Below the pieces are notes generated by a model. That model searched no databases. It was not told the DNA's origin and saw only the letters and a program-made list of their open reading frames with translations. Positions 45,763-56,073 of a stretch of 64,000 nucleotides of DNA are shown here, one piece after another (positions within the stretch are counted from its first letter, which is position 1; each line of letters starts with the position of its first letter). The stretch is from Bacillota bacterium. GTDB lineage: Bacteria; Bacillota; Negativicutes; Sporomusales; CTSoil-080. The position numbers and the translations under genes were made by a program. The stretch is taken from positions 30,440-94,439 of the forward strand of contig JAGGAD010000003.1 of assembly GCA_017889625.1 (NCBI GenBank), written 5' to 3'.

Positions 45763-46041
45763 ATGCTAGATTTAATTCAAAAAATGCTTGGCAAAGAAGC
45801 GGCCGGATCAAAACAAATCGCCAAAGAGCGATTAAGACTGGTATTGGTTCATGACCGGGTAAATGTTTCGCCGCAGTTTATGGAAATTTTAAAAGAAGAT
45901 ATGATTAAAGTTATCTCGAACTATATGGAAATTAATGAACGGGAAATGGAAGTCAATCTTACTCAGACCGAGTCGTCAGTGGCGTTAGTAGCTAGTATTC
46001 CAGTCAATCGCATGAAACGGGGCGGATCCTCAATAGAATAA
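45763..46041 (+). CDS. minE: Cell division topological specificity factor MinE
   Basis: The 92-residue protein has the N-terminal anti-MinCD segment (AKERLRLVLVHDR, about residues 20-32) and a C-terminal dimerisation part. It stimulates the MinD ATPase and makes the Min system oscillate. Bacillus lacks minE and uses DivIVA; its presence here fits Negativicutes. The GGAGGG at the end of minD serves as ribosome binding site. Confidence 0.95.
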   Translation: MLDLIQKMLGKEAAGSKQIAKERLRLVLVHDRVNVSPQFMEILKEDMIKVISNYMEINEREMEVNLTQTESSVALVASIPVNRMKRGGSSIE

Positions 46042-46099
46042 ATTGGCATATGTGGCCATGCTGTGGGCACCGCATATATTATTGCGTACCAGGGCACTG

Positions 46100-46140
46100 T
46101 AGTAGCGTCTTAGTTTAGTTTGGTTACTAAGACGCTACTA
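46100..46140 (+). terminator. Perfect hairpin after minE, possible terminator
   Basis: A 15-base perfect stem (46100-46114 with 46126-46140) and 11-base loop lie between minE and rodA. No T run follows. Confidence 0.5.
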
Positions 46141-46177
46141 TGGCACTGGATAAGTTTTTACGGAAGGTAGAACCAAT

Positions 46178-47284
46178 ATGTTAAGCCGACGACTACTAAA
46201 AAACCTTGATTTTACAATTATTATTGTAACAGCTGTCTTAATACTGATTAGTTTGGTGATTATCGGCAGTGCTACTCATATTAACAATCCAAGTCAGGAA
46301 CGCTACTGGTTTGTAGAACGCCAAGGAATGTTTGCGCTGGCGAACATTGTTATAGTTTTTATCCTGCTGCATTTTGATTATAAGTCATTGGGAAAATATG
46401 CAAACCTGTTGTATGCGGTGAACTTAATAATGTTGATGGCGGTAATGTTTGTTGGCCAATCAGCCCTTGGAGCGCAACGCTGGATTCAAATTGGGCCAAT
46501 TTCGCTGCAACCATCGGAATTTTCCAAGATTATCATGATTATCTCGCTTGCACATATGCTTGATAAAAGAAGCGGGAAACTCAATACTTTTAAAGAGATA
46601 ATTCCCGTATTCATTTATGTTGGTGTGCCGTTTTTACTAGTATTAAAGCAACCTGACTTAGGAACGGCGCTAGTGTTCTTAGCAATACTATTTGGGATGA
46701 TATTTGTTGCTGGAATTAATTTGAAACATCTTGGAGCGATTGGCCTAGCGGGAGCGGCGCTTATGCCGATCTTCTGGCATTTTTTGAAAGACTATCAGAA
46801 GAAGCGCTTAACCGTATTTCTTGATCCTAATATCGATCCCTTAGGTTCCGGTTATCACATTATACAGTCGAAAATTGCCATTGGCTCAGGCATGCTGTTT
46901 GGTAAAGGCCTATTTGGCGGTACCCAGAGTCAACTAAATTTTCTGCCTGAAAATCATACTGACTTTATTTTTGCGGTTATTGGTGAAGAATTAGGTTTTA
47001 TCGGGGCTTCAATTGTTTTATTGTTATATTTTCTCTTGCTTTATCGAAGTGTAAAAGTGGCGGGAGAGGCTCGAGATAATTTTGGTATGCTGTTGGCTAC
47101 AGGGATATCTTCGATGCTGATGTTCCACCTCTTGGTAAACGTAGGAATGACTGCCGGGATAATGCCGGTTACAGGGATACCGTTGCCGCTGATGAGTTAT
47201 GGTGTTAGCGCGCTGACCACCAACATGGTTTGCATTGGGATTTTGCTTAATATATATATGCGGCGGCAGAAGATAATGTTTTGA
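46178..47284 (+). CDS. rodA: SEDS peptidoglycan glycosyltransferase RodA
   Basis: The 368-residue protein has about ten membrane helices and the SEDS motifs LGAQRWIQIGPISLQPSE (about residues 96-113), LKQPDLGTALV (about 155-165) and the C-terminal MPVTGIPLPLMSYG (about 327-340). It polymerises glycan strands with PBP2 in the elongasome. Family membership is secure; RodA rather than FtsW or SpoVE is inferred from its company with mre and mrdA. Confidence 0.92.
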   Translation: MLSRRLLKNLDFTIIIVTAVLILISLVIIGSATHINNPSQERYWFVERQGMFALANIVIVFILLHFDYKSLGKYANLLYAVNLIMLMAVMFVGQSALGAQRWIQIGPISLQPSEFSKIIMIISLAHMLDKRSGKLNTFKEIIPVFIYVGVPFLLVLKQPDLGTALVFLAILFGMIFVAGINLKHLGAIGLAGAALMPIFWHFLKDYQKKRLTVFLDPNIDPLGSGYHIIQSKIAIGSGMLFGKGLFGGTQSQLNFLPENHTDFIFAVIGEELGFIGASIVLLLYFLLLYRSVKVAGEARDNFGMLLATGISSMLMFHLLVNVGMTAGIMPVTGIPLPLMSYGVSALTTNMVCIGILLNIYMRRQKIMF

Positions 47285-47316
47285 CAATAACCATACCAAT
47301 AAGTTATTTTACTGTC

Positions 47317-47364
47317 AAAATAGAGGACAATATCTTTTATAGATAGATTGTCTTCTATTTTTTT
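47317..47364 (+). terminator. Rho-independent terminator after rodA
   Basis: AAAATAGAGGACAAT at 47317-47331 pairs with ATTGTCTTCTATTTT at 47347-47361 (one G-T pair), followed by T residues. Downstream genes have a separate transcript. Confidence 0.85.
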
Positions 47365-47518
47365 GTAGTTCAGTTGTGTTGTTATCCGTTATTTTTGGGG
47401 CAACCTGGTGAAATATAAATGTTAGCTCACAACCTCGGCTTGTGTACTTTTTTGTTATCATTTAGTGCAGGGAGGCATATATTTCACCAAAGGCATTTCA
47501 GTCATAGGGGGTAATAGA

Positions 47519-48241
47519 ATGGCCAAACAGTGGAATAATTGGGGAAGAAACCAGCACTGGGATAACAAGGATGGATGGCAGCAATATGGAGAAGAAGAAT
47601 ATGATTATGGCTGGCTAAAAAAGACCGTAATTGCCTTAATAGTTTTTGCAATAGCCTATGGGGCTAATGTATCCGAAACAACCGTTGGAAAAGGTGTTAC
47701 AGACGGTTTGAAATATGTACTAACAACCCCCACTGACTTTGACTACATCGGAGAAGTTTTGGAAAAGTATTTACCGCAAGACATGGATGTTGCGGTGATA
47801 AAAAGAATCCGGGAGACAATGGCAAAGCCTGCGGACCCGCTTCTTTATATGGCTAAACCTGTTGATGGAAAATTAGTAAAAATGTTTGGCTGGTATACCG
47901 ACCCGGCGACAAAAGAAGAAAAATTAAGTGATGGTATTACCATAGCGGCGGTGCCCGGAACTTTAGTTAAAGCGGCAGCTTCAGGTAAGGTTAAGGCTGT
48001 TGCCGAAAGTGCGCAGTATGGTCGGATATTAATTATTGAACATAGTCATGATGTTGATACCGTCTATGGGAAACTTGATGATATACTTGTAAAACCTGAT
48101 GAACAAGTAAGCCAAGGACAGGTAGTAGCTAGTGTTGGTAAATCGGCAAACTTAGAAGTAAGTGAACTGTATTTTGAAATCCGAGACAAAGGAAAGGCGA
48201 TAGATCCATTAACTAGGATAAAAAATGATACTTCGCATTAA
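47519..48241 (+). CDS. spoIVFA: Catalytically degenerate M23-domain protein, SpoIVFA-like
   Basis: The 240-residue protein has a polar N-terminus rich in W and Q, one membrane helix (about residues 37-54) and a C-terminal LytM/M23 fold. The active M23 residues are lost: the HxxxD site is replaced by LSDGITIAA and the HxH site by SELYFEIR, as in SpoIVFA. The following gene is an intramembrane protease of the SpoIVFB type, so this is probably its inhibitor/anchor in sporulation. I chose ATG 47519 with GGGGGTAAT upstream; an in-frame start at 47465 is possible. Confidence 0.78.
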   Translation: MAKQWNNWGRNQHWDNKDGWQQYGEEEYDYGWLKKTVIALIVFAIAYGANVSETTVGKGVTDGLKYVLTTPTDFDYIGEVLEKYLPQDMDVAVIKRIRETMAKPADPLLYMAKPVDGKLVKMFGWYTDPATKEEKLSDGITIAAVPGTLVKAAASGKVKAVAESAQYGRILIIEHSHDVDTVYGKLDDILVKPDEQVSQGQVVASVGKSANLEVSELYFEIRDKGKAIDPLTRIKNDTSH

Positions 48242-48259
48242 AGAAGGGAAGTGAGGTGC

Positions 48260-49132
48260 TTGCGGGCTGGTAAAGCGTTTGGGGTTCAACTAGTACTTAA
48301 TAATTGGTTTTTAGCGCTGGTGTTAATCTTCGTTTATGTTGGACTGGGAGCTAAGGTTATAGGCGTATTTTTGGCGATACTATGGCATGAACTGGCACAC
48401 GTCATAACTGCGGCTAAACTGGGATTTACGGTAAGGGAAATAGAGCTTTTACCGTTTGGCGGTGTGGCTCGTATTGAACATATAAATGAAGCCAGCTCAA
48501 AAAGTGAAATCATAATGGCAGCCGCTGGACCAATAGCAAGCCTGGTCATGGCGGCTGTAATTTATATTAGTAAGCAAGAACTAGTGGCATGGGGGGCTAA
48601 TTTGGATTTTTATTATCAAGTCAACTTAATGTTGGCTTGCTTTAACATCTTGCCATGTTTACCATTAGACGGGGGACGGATATTGCGGGCATGGTTGGCC
48701 ATGCATATTGATTATAGTAAAGCTACCCGGGCAGTAGGGCGGTTAGGAAAAATATTTTGTGCGATATTATTAGGCCTGGCGGTAATTCAATATTGGTTTC
48801 AAGCGACGATTAACTTGACCGTTATTGTTGCTGCTGGTTTTTTATATGTTGCGGCAAAAACCGAACTGGCGGTGGCTGGATTTAGACTTATGCATATTAT
48901 GGCCCGCAAAAAAGAAGCACTGTCTGCTCGGGGGATCATGCCGGCAGTAGAACTATCAGTAACTAAAAATGCTGTGATCCGGGATATTGTGAAATTTTTT
49001 AAACCAGGTGAATATTATATTTTACTGGTGCTGGACAAGGATTTTAAAATAAAAGGAATGATTACCGAAACTCAGCTTTGGGAAGCGTTGCCAACGTACG
49101 GTTTGTGCGCGACAATTGATGAATTTTTGTAA
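48260..49132 (+). CDS. spoIVFB: M50 intramembrane metalloprotease, SpoIVFB-like
   Basis: The 290-residue protein has about six membrane helices. The zinc site is HELAH (His43, Glu44, His47), with the third ligand in LPLDGGR (Asp137). A C-terminal CBS-like domain follows (about residues 225-290). In Bacillus SpoIVFB cleaves pro-sigma-K in the mother cell. TTG 48260 fits AAGGGAAG ten bases upstream; GTG 48251 would overlap that site. It is 18 bases behind spoIVFA. Confidence 0.87.
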   Translation: MRAGKAFGVQLVLNNWFLALVLIFVYVGLGAKVIGVFLAILWHELAHVITAAKLGFTVREIELLPFGGVARIEHINEASSKSEIIMAAAGPIASLVMAAVIYISKQELVAWGANLDFYYQVNLMLACFNILPCLPLDGGRILRAWLAMHIDYSKATRAVGRLGKIFCAILLGLAVIQYWFQATINLTVIVAAGFLYVAAKTELAVAGFRLMHIMARKKEALSARGIMPAVELSVTKNAVIRDIVKFFKPGEYYILLVLDKDFKIKGMITETQLWEALPTYGLCATIDEFL

Positions 49133-49228
49133 AATTGGCAGGAAATTCTCTGATTATAGAGAACAACAAATAAGCTGTTAGGGTATAATATTGCTGTTGA
49201 TTGATTGTAGCGGAGGTAGAAATAGATA

Positions 49229-51085
49229 ATGATAAAACTTGATCCTAGTTGGCTGGATAATGTGACTAAACCTAGCCGGTATACCGGTAATGAGTGGAAT
49301 ATGATAAAAAAAGATCCGGCAACGGTTTCGGTTTCGGTTGCGCTGGCCTTTCCTGATGTGTATGAAGTGGGAATGTCTAATTTAGGTCTGAAGATTTTAT
49401 ATAATATACTTAATCGGATAAATGATGTGGTGGCTGAACGGGTATATGCTCCATGGGTGGATATGGAGGCGGTTATGCGGCAAAACGATGTTCCGTTGTA
49501 TACCTTGGAGAATATGAGGCCTTTGACCGAATTTGATGTGGTAGGTTTTACCCTGCAACATGAAATGAGTTATACCAATATCATTAATATGTTAGATTTA
49601 GCTAAAATCCCACTTTTGGCATCAGCGCGTGATGAACATCATGCACTAGTTATTGCTGGGGGACCATGTGCATTTAATGCTGAACCGTTGGCTGACTTTG
49701 TAGACTTTTTTGTACTAGGTGATGGGGAAGAGACGATCGGGGAAATAGCAAATGCAGTTAGAACCTGGAAAAAATCGGGGAAGATTGGCGGAAAAAACGC
49801 TATACTTGAGCAAGTCGCGGCTATTGAGGGGGTATATGTGCCTTCTTTTTATGAAGTGAGCTATCGTGATGATGATGGCTGTGTTGCGGCGGTAAAAGTT
49901 ATTCACCCGGCAGCCAAAGCGGTAGTGACTAAACGGATTGTACGGGATCTGGATACGGCTGAATATCCGACTAAGCCAGTTGTTCCATATATGGACGTTG
50001 TCCATGACCGGGTAGTGTTGGAACTCTTTCGGGGCTGTACCAGAGGCTGTCGTTTTTGCCAGGCCGGGATATTATATCGTCCGGTACGGGAGCGGCGACC
50101 GGAGACTTTGCTAAAATTGGCGAGACAAATTGTTGACAGCACTGGCTACGATGAGATTTCGCTTACCTCGCTTAGCTCGGCGGACTATTCCTGCCTTCAT
50201 CATCTGGTAACCGATCTTATCCAAGAATTTAAAAATCAAGGAATCAGCGTATCCTTGCCGTCATTAAGAATTGACAGCTTTTCCATCAAACTGGCGGAAG
50301 AAGTACAGCAAGTTCGAAAGAGCGGCCTGACCTTTGCTCCTGAAGCAGGAACCCAAAGACTGCGAGATGTAATAAACAAAGGGGTAACTGAAAAAAACTT
50401 GGAAGATGCAGTTGGAGCAGCATTCCAAGCCGGGTGGTCAAGTGTCAAGCTATACTTTATGATTGGTCTTCCCACCGAAACAGATGAAGATATCAGGGGA
50501 ATTGCCGACTTAGCGTATAAAGTTTTGAACCTATATAAAAACATAAAAGGCCGTCGTGGAGCCAAAGTAACAGTAAGTGTTTCTTCTTTTGTGCCCAAGC
50601 CTCATACTGCTTTTCAGTGGTACGGACAAAATTCTTCAGCCGAACTTGAACGTAAACAGCAACTTTTAAAGTCATTGCTTAAAGATAAGAATATTTCTTT
50701 CAATTGGCATGATGTTGAGATAAGCTACCTTGAAGGTGTGTTCGCACGTGGTGATCGTAGATTGGGACAAGTCCTCCTTGAAGCATGGCGGCAAGGGGCC
50801 CGATTTGATAGTTGGTCGGAACACTTCAAATATGATGTTTGGATGAATGCATTTAAGAAAATGAACGTTGATCCTGAATTTTACAATCTTAGAAATAGGG
50901 ACATAAATGAATTGATGCCTTGGGATCATTTGAGCTCCGGAGTTGATAAAAAGTTTTTGCAACGAGAATACCAAGCGGCTTTAGCCGAAAGTTTTACCGA
51001 AGATTGTCGCCGGGGAAAATGCAGTAACTGTGGTGTCTGCTCAGGCTTAGGTGTAAAAATAATTGATTGGGAGGGCAAGGCGTAA
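49229..51085 (+). CDS. TIGR03960-type B12-binding-like radical SAM protein
   Basis: The 618-residue protein has an N-terminal domain that resembles a B12-binding fold, a radical SAM domain with the CxxxCxxC cluster site in RGCTRGCRFCQ (about residues 268-278), GLTFAPEAGTQRLRDVI, and a C-terminal cysteine-rich segment (CRRGKCSNCGVC). It is the usual partner of the TIGR03936 protein that follows; in some bacteria the two are fused. The substrate is unknown; tRNA or ribosome modification is often supposed. Its stop overlaps the next start (TAATG). Confidence 0.88.
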   Translation: MIKLDPSWLDNVTKPSRYTGNEWNMIKKDPATVSVSVALAFPDVYEVGMSNLGLKILYNILNRINDVVAERVYAPWVDMEAVMRQNDVPLYTLENMRPLTEFDVVGFTLQHEMSYTNIINMLDLAKIPLLASARDEHHALVIAGGPCAFNAEPLADFVDFFVLGDGEETIGEIANAVRTWKKSGKIGGKNAILEQVAAIEGVYVPSFYEVSYRDDDGCVAAVKVIHPAAKAVVTKRIVRDLDTAEYPTKPVVPYMDVVHDRVVLELFRGCTRGCRFCQAGILYRPVRERRPETLLKLARQIVDSTGYDEISLTSLSSADYSCLHHLVTDLIQEFKNQGISVSLPSLRIDSFSIKLAEEVQQVRKSGLTFAPEAGTQRLRDVINKGVTEKNLEDAVGAAFQAGWSSVKLYFMIGLPTETDEDIRGIADLAYKVLNLYKNIKGRRGAKVTVSVSSFVPKPHTAFQWYGQNSSAELERKQQLLKSLLKDKNISFNWHDVEISYLEGVFARGDRRLGQVLLEAWRQGARFDSWSEHFKYDVWMNAFKKMNVDPEFYNLRNRDINELMPWDHLSSGVDKKFLQREYQAALAESFTEDCRRGKCSNCGVCSGLGVKIIDWEGKA

Positions 51086-51786
51086 TGACCAAACTGCGGC
51101 TGGAAATTACCAAAGGAGAAGAAATCCGCTATATATCCCATCTTGATTATGCCAGGACTATAGAACGGGCGCTAAGACGAACAAAAATGCCATTGGCTTA
51201 CTCGGAAGGTTTTAATCCGCATATGAAACTGTCATTTGCGTCGGCACTGTCGGTTGGGGTTACTAGTATGGCTGAATATATGGAAGTAGAGCTAACCGAC
51301 CAAGTATCGACCGAGCAACTTAGGATGGCGCTGGCACAGCAACTGCCGCCATCCATAGTTATTAATCGGGTTAAAGAAGTTGTCGGAAAACAAGCCGCGC
51401 TTATGGCCGTCGTTAATATAGCCGCATACCGGATTGTAGTTCCTTGGCAAACAGTGGAAGCGCCGGAAGCAGCTAAAATAGCGCTGGAAAAGTTCAATAA
51501 TTCGCCTGCGGTCCTATATATAAAAGAAAACCCTAAAGGACGGCGCGAGATTGATATAAAAAACTATATAGCGGAAGCTGTTATAAGCAACCCTACCCCG
51601 GAAGGCATCAACCTTACTATGCTGATAAAAATTACGCCTACAGGCAGCGTGAAACCTAGTGAAGTATTAAAAGTACTAACGGAAGACTTCGCTCTTCCGG
51701 TTAATAGTAAATCAGCGCTTATTATTCGTCTGGGTCTGTATGTTGAAACTGACGGAGTACGGGTGTCGCCGCTGGAAATGAGGTAA
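51085..51786 (+). CDS. TIGR03936/DUF2344 family protein
   Basis: The 233-residue protein begins with KLRLEITKGEEIRYISHLD (residues 3-21 region; core YISHLDYARTIERALRR) and has the PLAYSEGFNPHMKLSFA segment (about 39-55), which define DUF2344. It accompanies the radical SAM gene upstream, with which it is translationally coupled. The sequence resembles RNA-binding parts of archaeal/bacterial enzymes but no activity is established. ATG 51085 has GGAGGGCAAGG upstream. Confidence 0.87.
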   Translation: MTKLRLEITKGEEIRYISHLDYARTIERALRRTKMPLAYSEGFNPHMKLSFASALSVGVTSMAEYMEVELTDQVSTEQLRMALAQQLPPSIVINRVKEVVGKQAALMAVVNIAAYRIVVPWQTVEAPEAAKIALEKFNNSPAVLYIKENPKGRREIDIKNYIAEAVISNPTPEGINLTMLIKITPTGSVKPSEVLKVLTEDFALPVNSKSALIIRLGLYVETDGVRVSPLEMR

Positions 51787-51790
51787 AATC

Positions 51791-53212
51791 ATGGCTAAAA
51801 CCATGCTTGTAAATAGTATGCCGGAAGAGACCAGAATGGCAATTATTGAAGATAGTGAATTAGTTGAAGTAGCGGTCGAACGAGCGGAAAACGGACATAT
51901 TGTCGGCAATATTTACAAAGGCAAGGTCCAAAACGTTTTGCCGGGGATGCAAGCGGCTTTTGTCGATATAGGACAGGAAAAGAATGGCTACCTCGCTATC
52001 GGTGAAATTGTTGACCATGATAAGTCAGGTACATTAACCGTCGGTCAGGAAATAGTAGTCCAGGTGGCTAAAGACTCACTGGGCACCAAAGGACCCCGCT
52101 TGACCACTAAACTTACGTTGCCGGGAAGGTATGTCGTACTTATGCCAACTTATGATTATAGTGGGGTTTCGCGGCGTATCGAAAATAAAGCGGAACGGGA
52201 GCGCTTACGGTTAGCTGCCCAAAGTGTAAAAATACCGGCAATGGGTCTTATAATTAGGACCGTTGCGGAAGGAAAAAGCGAACACGACATCAAACGCGAT
52301 GCTGACTATCTTGCTAATTTATGGCGCACGCTTACTGCTAGGGCTAAGCGTGCTAAAGCTCCAACCTTGCTTTACCGGGATGTAGACATGGTTATCAGAC
52401 TGGTTCGCGACTACTTTGATGAAACAGTTGAAAAATTTGTTATTGATAATAACGAAATTTATGGGCGGGTTAAAGATTTACTCACCTTTATTGACCCAGA
52501 ATCCAGTGAACGATTAACTTTACATACAGGACAGGATGACATCTTTAGTTATTATGGTATTGCCGATGAACTGTCGAAACTAACTGAGCGGCAGATAGAC
52601 TTAAAATGCGGCGGTTACATAGTAATTGATAGAACCGAGGCTCTAACCGTAATTGATGTTAACACCGGAAAATATACGGGACATAATTCGTTGGCCGATA
52701 CTATTCTTCATACTAACTTAGAAGCAACGGCTGAAATTGCCCGACAAATTCGTCTCCGGGACATTGGTGGAATTATCATTATTGATTTCATTGATATGGA
52801 GCAAGAGGAACATCGGCAAATTGTATTAAAAATGCTAAATACTAACTTGAAAAAAGATCGTACGCCAACAAATGTCCGTGGTCTAACTGCCCTTGGGTTA
52901 GTTGAAATGACTCGGAAAAAAGTTCGCCAAGACCTGGAAACTGCGCTTTACGCCGAGTGCCCATGCTGTGGCGGGCGTGGCAGAGTTCGATCCCCGCAAA
53001 CAATAGCTAATAGCGTAATCAGAGAACTGCGGTATCTAGCGGCAAAGGGGAAACTTCGTGGTCGGATTATTGTACAGATACATCCTCAAGTAGCGGCGAT
53101 AGTAAAAAAAAACATACCGCATTTAAACAGAGAATTGGCAAGACAACTGACCGTTGAGGCCGTTTCAGCCATGAATATTGAAGCCTATTCTATTTTGGCG
53201 GGCAGGGAATAA
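51791..53212 (+). CDS. rng: Rne/Rng family ribonuclease
   Basis: The 473-residue protein is an RNase G-like endonuclease. It has an N-terminal S1 domain (about residues 35-120), an RNase H-like/DNase I-like catalytic part with VIDRTEALTVIDVNTGKYTG (split: DRTEALTVIDVNTG near 278) and IDFIDME, and the zinc-link motif CPCCGGRGR (about residues 390-398). It processes rRNA and degrades mRNA. The E. coli RNase E tail is absent. It is four bases behind the DUF2344 gene. Confidence 0.94.
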   Translation: MAKTMLVNSMPEETRMAIIEDSELVEVAVERAENGHIVGNIYKGKVQNVLPGMQAAFVDIGQEKNGYLAIGEIVDHDKSGTLTVGQEIVVQVAKDSLGTKGPRLTTKLTLPGRYVVLMPTYDYSGVSRRIENKAERERLRLAAQSVKIPAMGLIIRTVAEGKSEHDIKRDADYLANLWRTLTARAKRAKAPTLLYRDVDMVIRLVRDYFDETVEKFVIDNNEIYGRVKDLLTFIDPESSERLTLHTGQDDIFSYYGIADELSKLTERQIDLKCGGYIVIDRTEALTVIDVNTGKYTGHNSLADTILHTNLEATAEIARQIRLRDIGGIIIIDFIDMEQEEHRQIVLKMLNTNLKKDRTPTNVRGLTALGLVEMTRKKVRQDLETALYAECPCCGGRGRVRSPQTIANSVIRELRYLAAKGKLRGRIIVQIHPQVAAIVKKNIPHLNRELARQLTVEAVSAMNIEAYSILAGRE

Positions 53213-53230
53213 GCAAAATAAGCGTAATTA

Positions 53231-53259
53231 TTGACAGATGATAAACATTATGATACAAT
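53231..53259 (+). promoter_or_regulatory. Sigma-A promoter of rplU-prp-rpmA
   Basis: A consensus TTGACA at 53231-53236 and TACAAT at 53254-53259 are separated by 17 bases. The start would be near 53266. Confidence 0.8.
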
Positions 53260-53265
53260 TTTATC

Positions 53266-53400
53266 CTGTAGATTAAAATCTACTGAGGTATCCCAAACCG
53301 CTCGAAGAAGGTTAGGTTAAATCTTGTAAGTCCGTGGCCGGGATTAGCGGCTAGTGACTGAAAAGTACCGCATTCGGCGAGTACCATTGACAGGGAGGTG
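53266..53400 (+). ncRNA. Structured leader of rplU, probable ribosomal protein L21 leader
   Basis: About 135 bases between the promoter and rplU are GC-richer than other intergenic DNA and contain several pairing segments (for example GGCCGGGATTAGCGGCT near 53335 and TACCGCATTCGGCGAGTA near 53367). Firmicutes rplU operons often carry an L21 leader that controls expression by protein feedback. The class was assigned by position and general look, without a covariance search. Confidence 0.5.
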
Positions 53401-53408
53401 TAAAAATA

Positions 53409-53720
53409 ATGTACGCAATTATTGAAACCGGTGGAAAGCAATACCGTGTTAGTGAAGGCGATGTAGTTACTATAGAAAAGCTGGAACTGAACGAAGGCGA
53501 AACTGTTGAATTTACCCGTGTATTAACGGTAGTAAATGGTGGCGAAGCGACTTTCGGTCAGCCGGTTGTAGCTGGAGCTAAAGTAACAGGCAAAGTACTG
53601 ATGCAAGGTAAAGAAAAGAAAATTCGGATATTCAGATACAAGGCTAAGTCTAACTATCGCAAGCGTCAAGGGCATCGTCAGCCGTTTACAAAAGTGGTTA
53701 TTGAAAAGATCGAAGCTTAG
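53409..53720 (+). CDS. rplU: 50S ribosomal protein L21
   Basis: The 103-residue protein starts with [14 protein letters not shown] and ends with the [11 protein letters not shown] signature of L21. Length is normal. GGGAGGTG precedes its ATG. It leads the rplU-prp-rpmA unit known from Firmicutes. Confidence 0.98.
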   Translation: MYAIIETGGKQYRVSEGDVVTIEKLELNEGETVEFTRVLTVVNGGEATFGQPVVAGAKVTGKVLMQGKEKKIRIFRYKAKSNYRKRQGHRQPFTKVVIEKIEA

Positions 53721-53723
53721 GCA

Positions 53724-54044
53724 ATGATTAAAATAGTGGTAACTCGTAATGGTTCCGGTGAAATAACCGGGTTCTCAGTTAACGGTCATGCCAATACTGC
53801 TCCGCATGGGCACGACATAGTCTGTGCCGGCGTAGCGGCGTTGACCCAGACTGCGGTGCTGGGAATAGAGCGATATTTGAGCCGGGAAATTAGCCTGAAT
53901 ATTGCGGAGGGAAAACTAGTTATGGAACTTAGCGCTGCTCCAGACGCCTTAACCGGTGCTGTTTTGGAGACAATGCTTCTTGGTTTGGCGGAAATCGCTC
54001 AAATAAGTCCTAACAATGTTCGTATCTCCGAACACAGGAGGTGA
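53724..54044 (+). CDS. prp: Ribosomal-processing cysteine protease Prp
   Basis: The 106-residue protein has the catalytic residues of Prp at the same numbers as in Staphylococcus aureus: His22 in NGHA and Cys34 in [10 protein letters not shown]. Prp removes the N-terminal extension of ribosomal protein L27 encoded next to it. It starts four bases after rplU. Confidence 0.93.
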   Translation: MIKIVVTRNGSGEITGFSVNGHANTAPHGHDIVCAGVAALTQTAVLGIERYLSREISLNIAEGKLVMELSAAPDALTGAVLETMLLGLAEIAQISPNNVRISEHRR

Positions 54045-54049
54045 AAGTA

Positions 54050-54343
54050 ATGTTTAAGTTTAATCTGCAGTTGTTTGCTCATAAAAAAGGGGTGGGCAGC
54101 ACACGTAACGGACGTGATAGCGCAGCTCAGCGCCTTGGTGTTAAACGCCATCAAGGCCAGATAGTAACCGCTGGAAGTATACTGGTTCGCCAGCGTGGAA
54201 CCCATTTTCATCCCGGTTTGAACGTTGGAATTGGTAAGGATGATACGTTGTTCGCTAAAATCGCCGGTCAGGTTGCATTTGAACGCAAAGGTCGTTTAAA
54301 TCGTCAGATCAGTGTATATCCAGTAGAAGAAGCGGTAATGTAG
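54050..54343 (+). CDS. rpmA: 50S ribosomal protein L27 with Prp-cleaved N-terminal extension
   Basis: The 97-residue protein begins with MFKFNLQLF followed by [15 protein letters not shown], the mature L27 start. The hydrophobic extension is the Prp-type cleavage signal known from Firmicutes; removal is needed because the L27 N-terminus reaches the peptidyl transferase centre. ATG 54050 has GGAGGTG upstream. Confidence 0.97.
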   Translation: MFKFNLQLFAHKKGVGSTRNGRDSAAQRLGVKRHQGQIVTAGSILVRQRGTHFHPGLNVGIGKDDTLFAKIAGQVAFERKGRLNRQISVYPVEEAVM

Positions 54344-54353
54344 TGATTAATGG

Positions 54354-54389
54354 GCCTACGGCGGCAACGCTGTAGGCATTATTTTTTTT
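54354..54389 (+). terminator. Rho-independent terminator after rpmA
   Basis: GCCTACGGCG at 54354-54363 pairs with CGCTGTAGGC at 54368-54377 (one G-T pair), with a four-base loop and a run of eight T residues. Confidence 0.88.
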
Positions 54390-54456
54390 CTCCTGACAGG
54401 ATTTTTTTTACATGAAGCGAATTTATAACCAAAACCAATAAGGGAGGTTAATTTTT

Positions 54457-54675
54457 ATGGATGAAAATGCATATGACGAACTTCAACGAGCACTACGGGC
54501 CCAACGGCATCAATTTATGAATCATCTACAAGTTATTTATGCCTTAGTAGAATTGAAACGCAATGATAAAGCCTTAAAATATATTGAAGAACTTGCAAAA
54601 AATCCAGATTTGTTAACTGAACCATTTATAGAACAGGATTCAGCAAAAGTCCATAGTGATAAAAAAACTGGCTGA
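54457..54675 (+). CDS. spo0B: Short Spo0B-domain protein
   Basis: The 72-residue protein contains the alpha-helical hairpin of Spo0B: LRAQRHQFMNHLQVIYALVEL (about residues 12-32, given here in two parts as LRAQRHQFMNHL and QVIYALVEL) with His18 at the place of the phosphorylated His30 of Bacillus Spo0B. The C-terminal ATPase-like domain is absent; the protein ends in a polar tail. No sign of a frameshift lies downstream, so the short form seems native. It sits between rpmA and obg, exactly as spo0B does in Bacillus. GGGAGG precedes the ATG. Confidence 0.82.
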   Translation: MDENAYDELQRALRAQRHQFMNHLQVIYALVELKRNDKALKYIEELAKNPDLLTEPFIEQDSAKVHSDKKTG

Positions 54676-54708
54676 CCATTAGTTGGCCGCTGATAAAATA
54701 AATAAAAG

Positions 54709-54737
54709 TTTGCCACAAGGCATATATTACATACAGT
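54709..54737 (+). promoter_or_regulatory. Candidate sigma-A promoter of obg
   Basis: TTGCCA at 54709-54714 and TACAGT at 54732-54737 are separated by 17 bases, 46 bases before the obg start codon. Confidence 0.45.
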
Positions 54738-54759
54738 ATGCACTCTAATTGTTGACTGA

Positions 54760-56055
<1,296 letters not shown>

Positions 56056-56073
56056 GGGGCAACTCTTAAAAAT

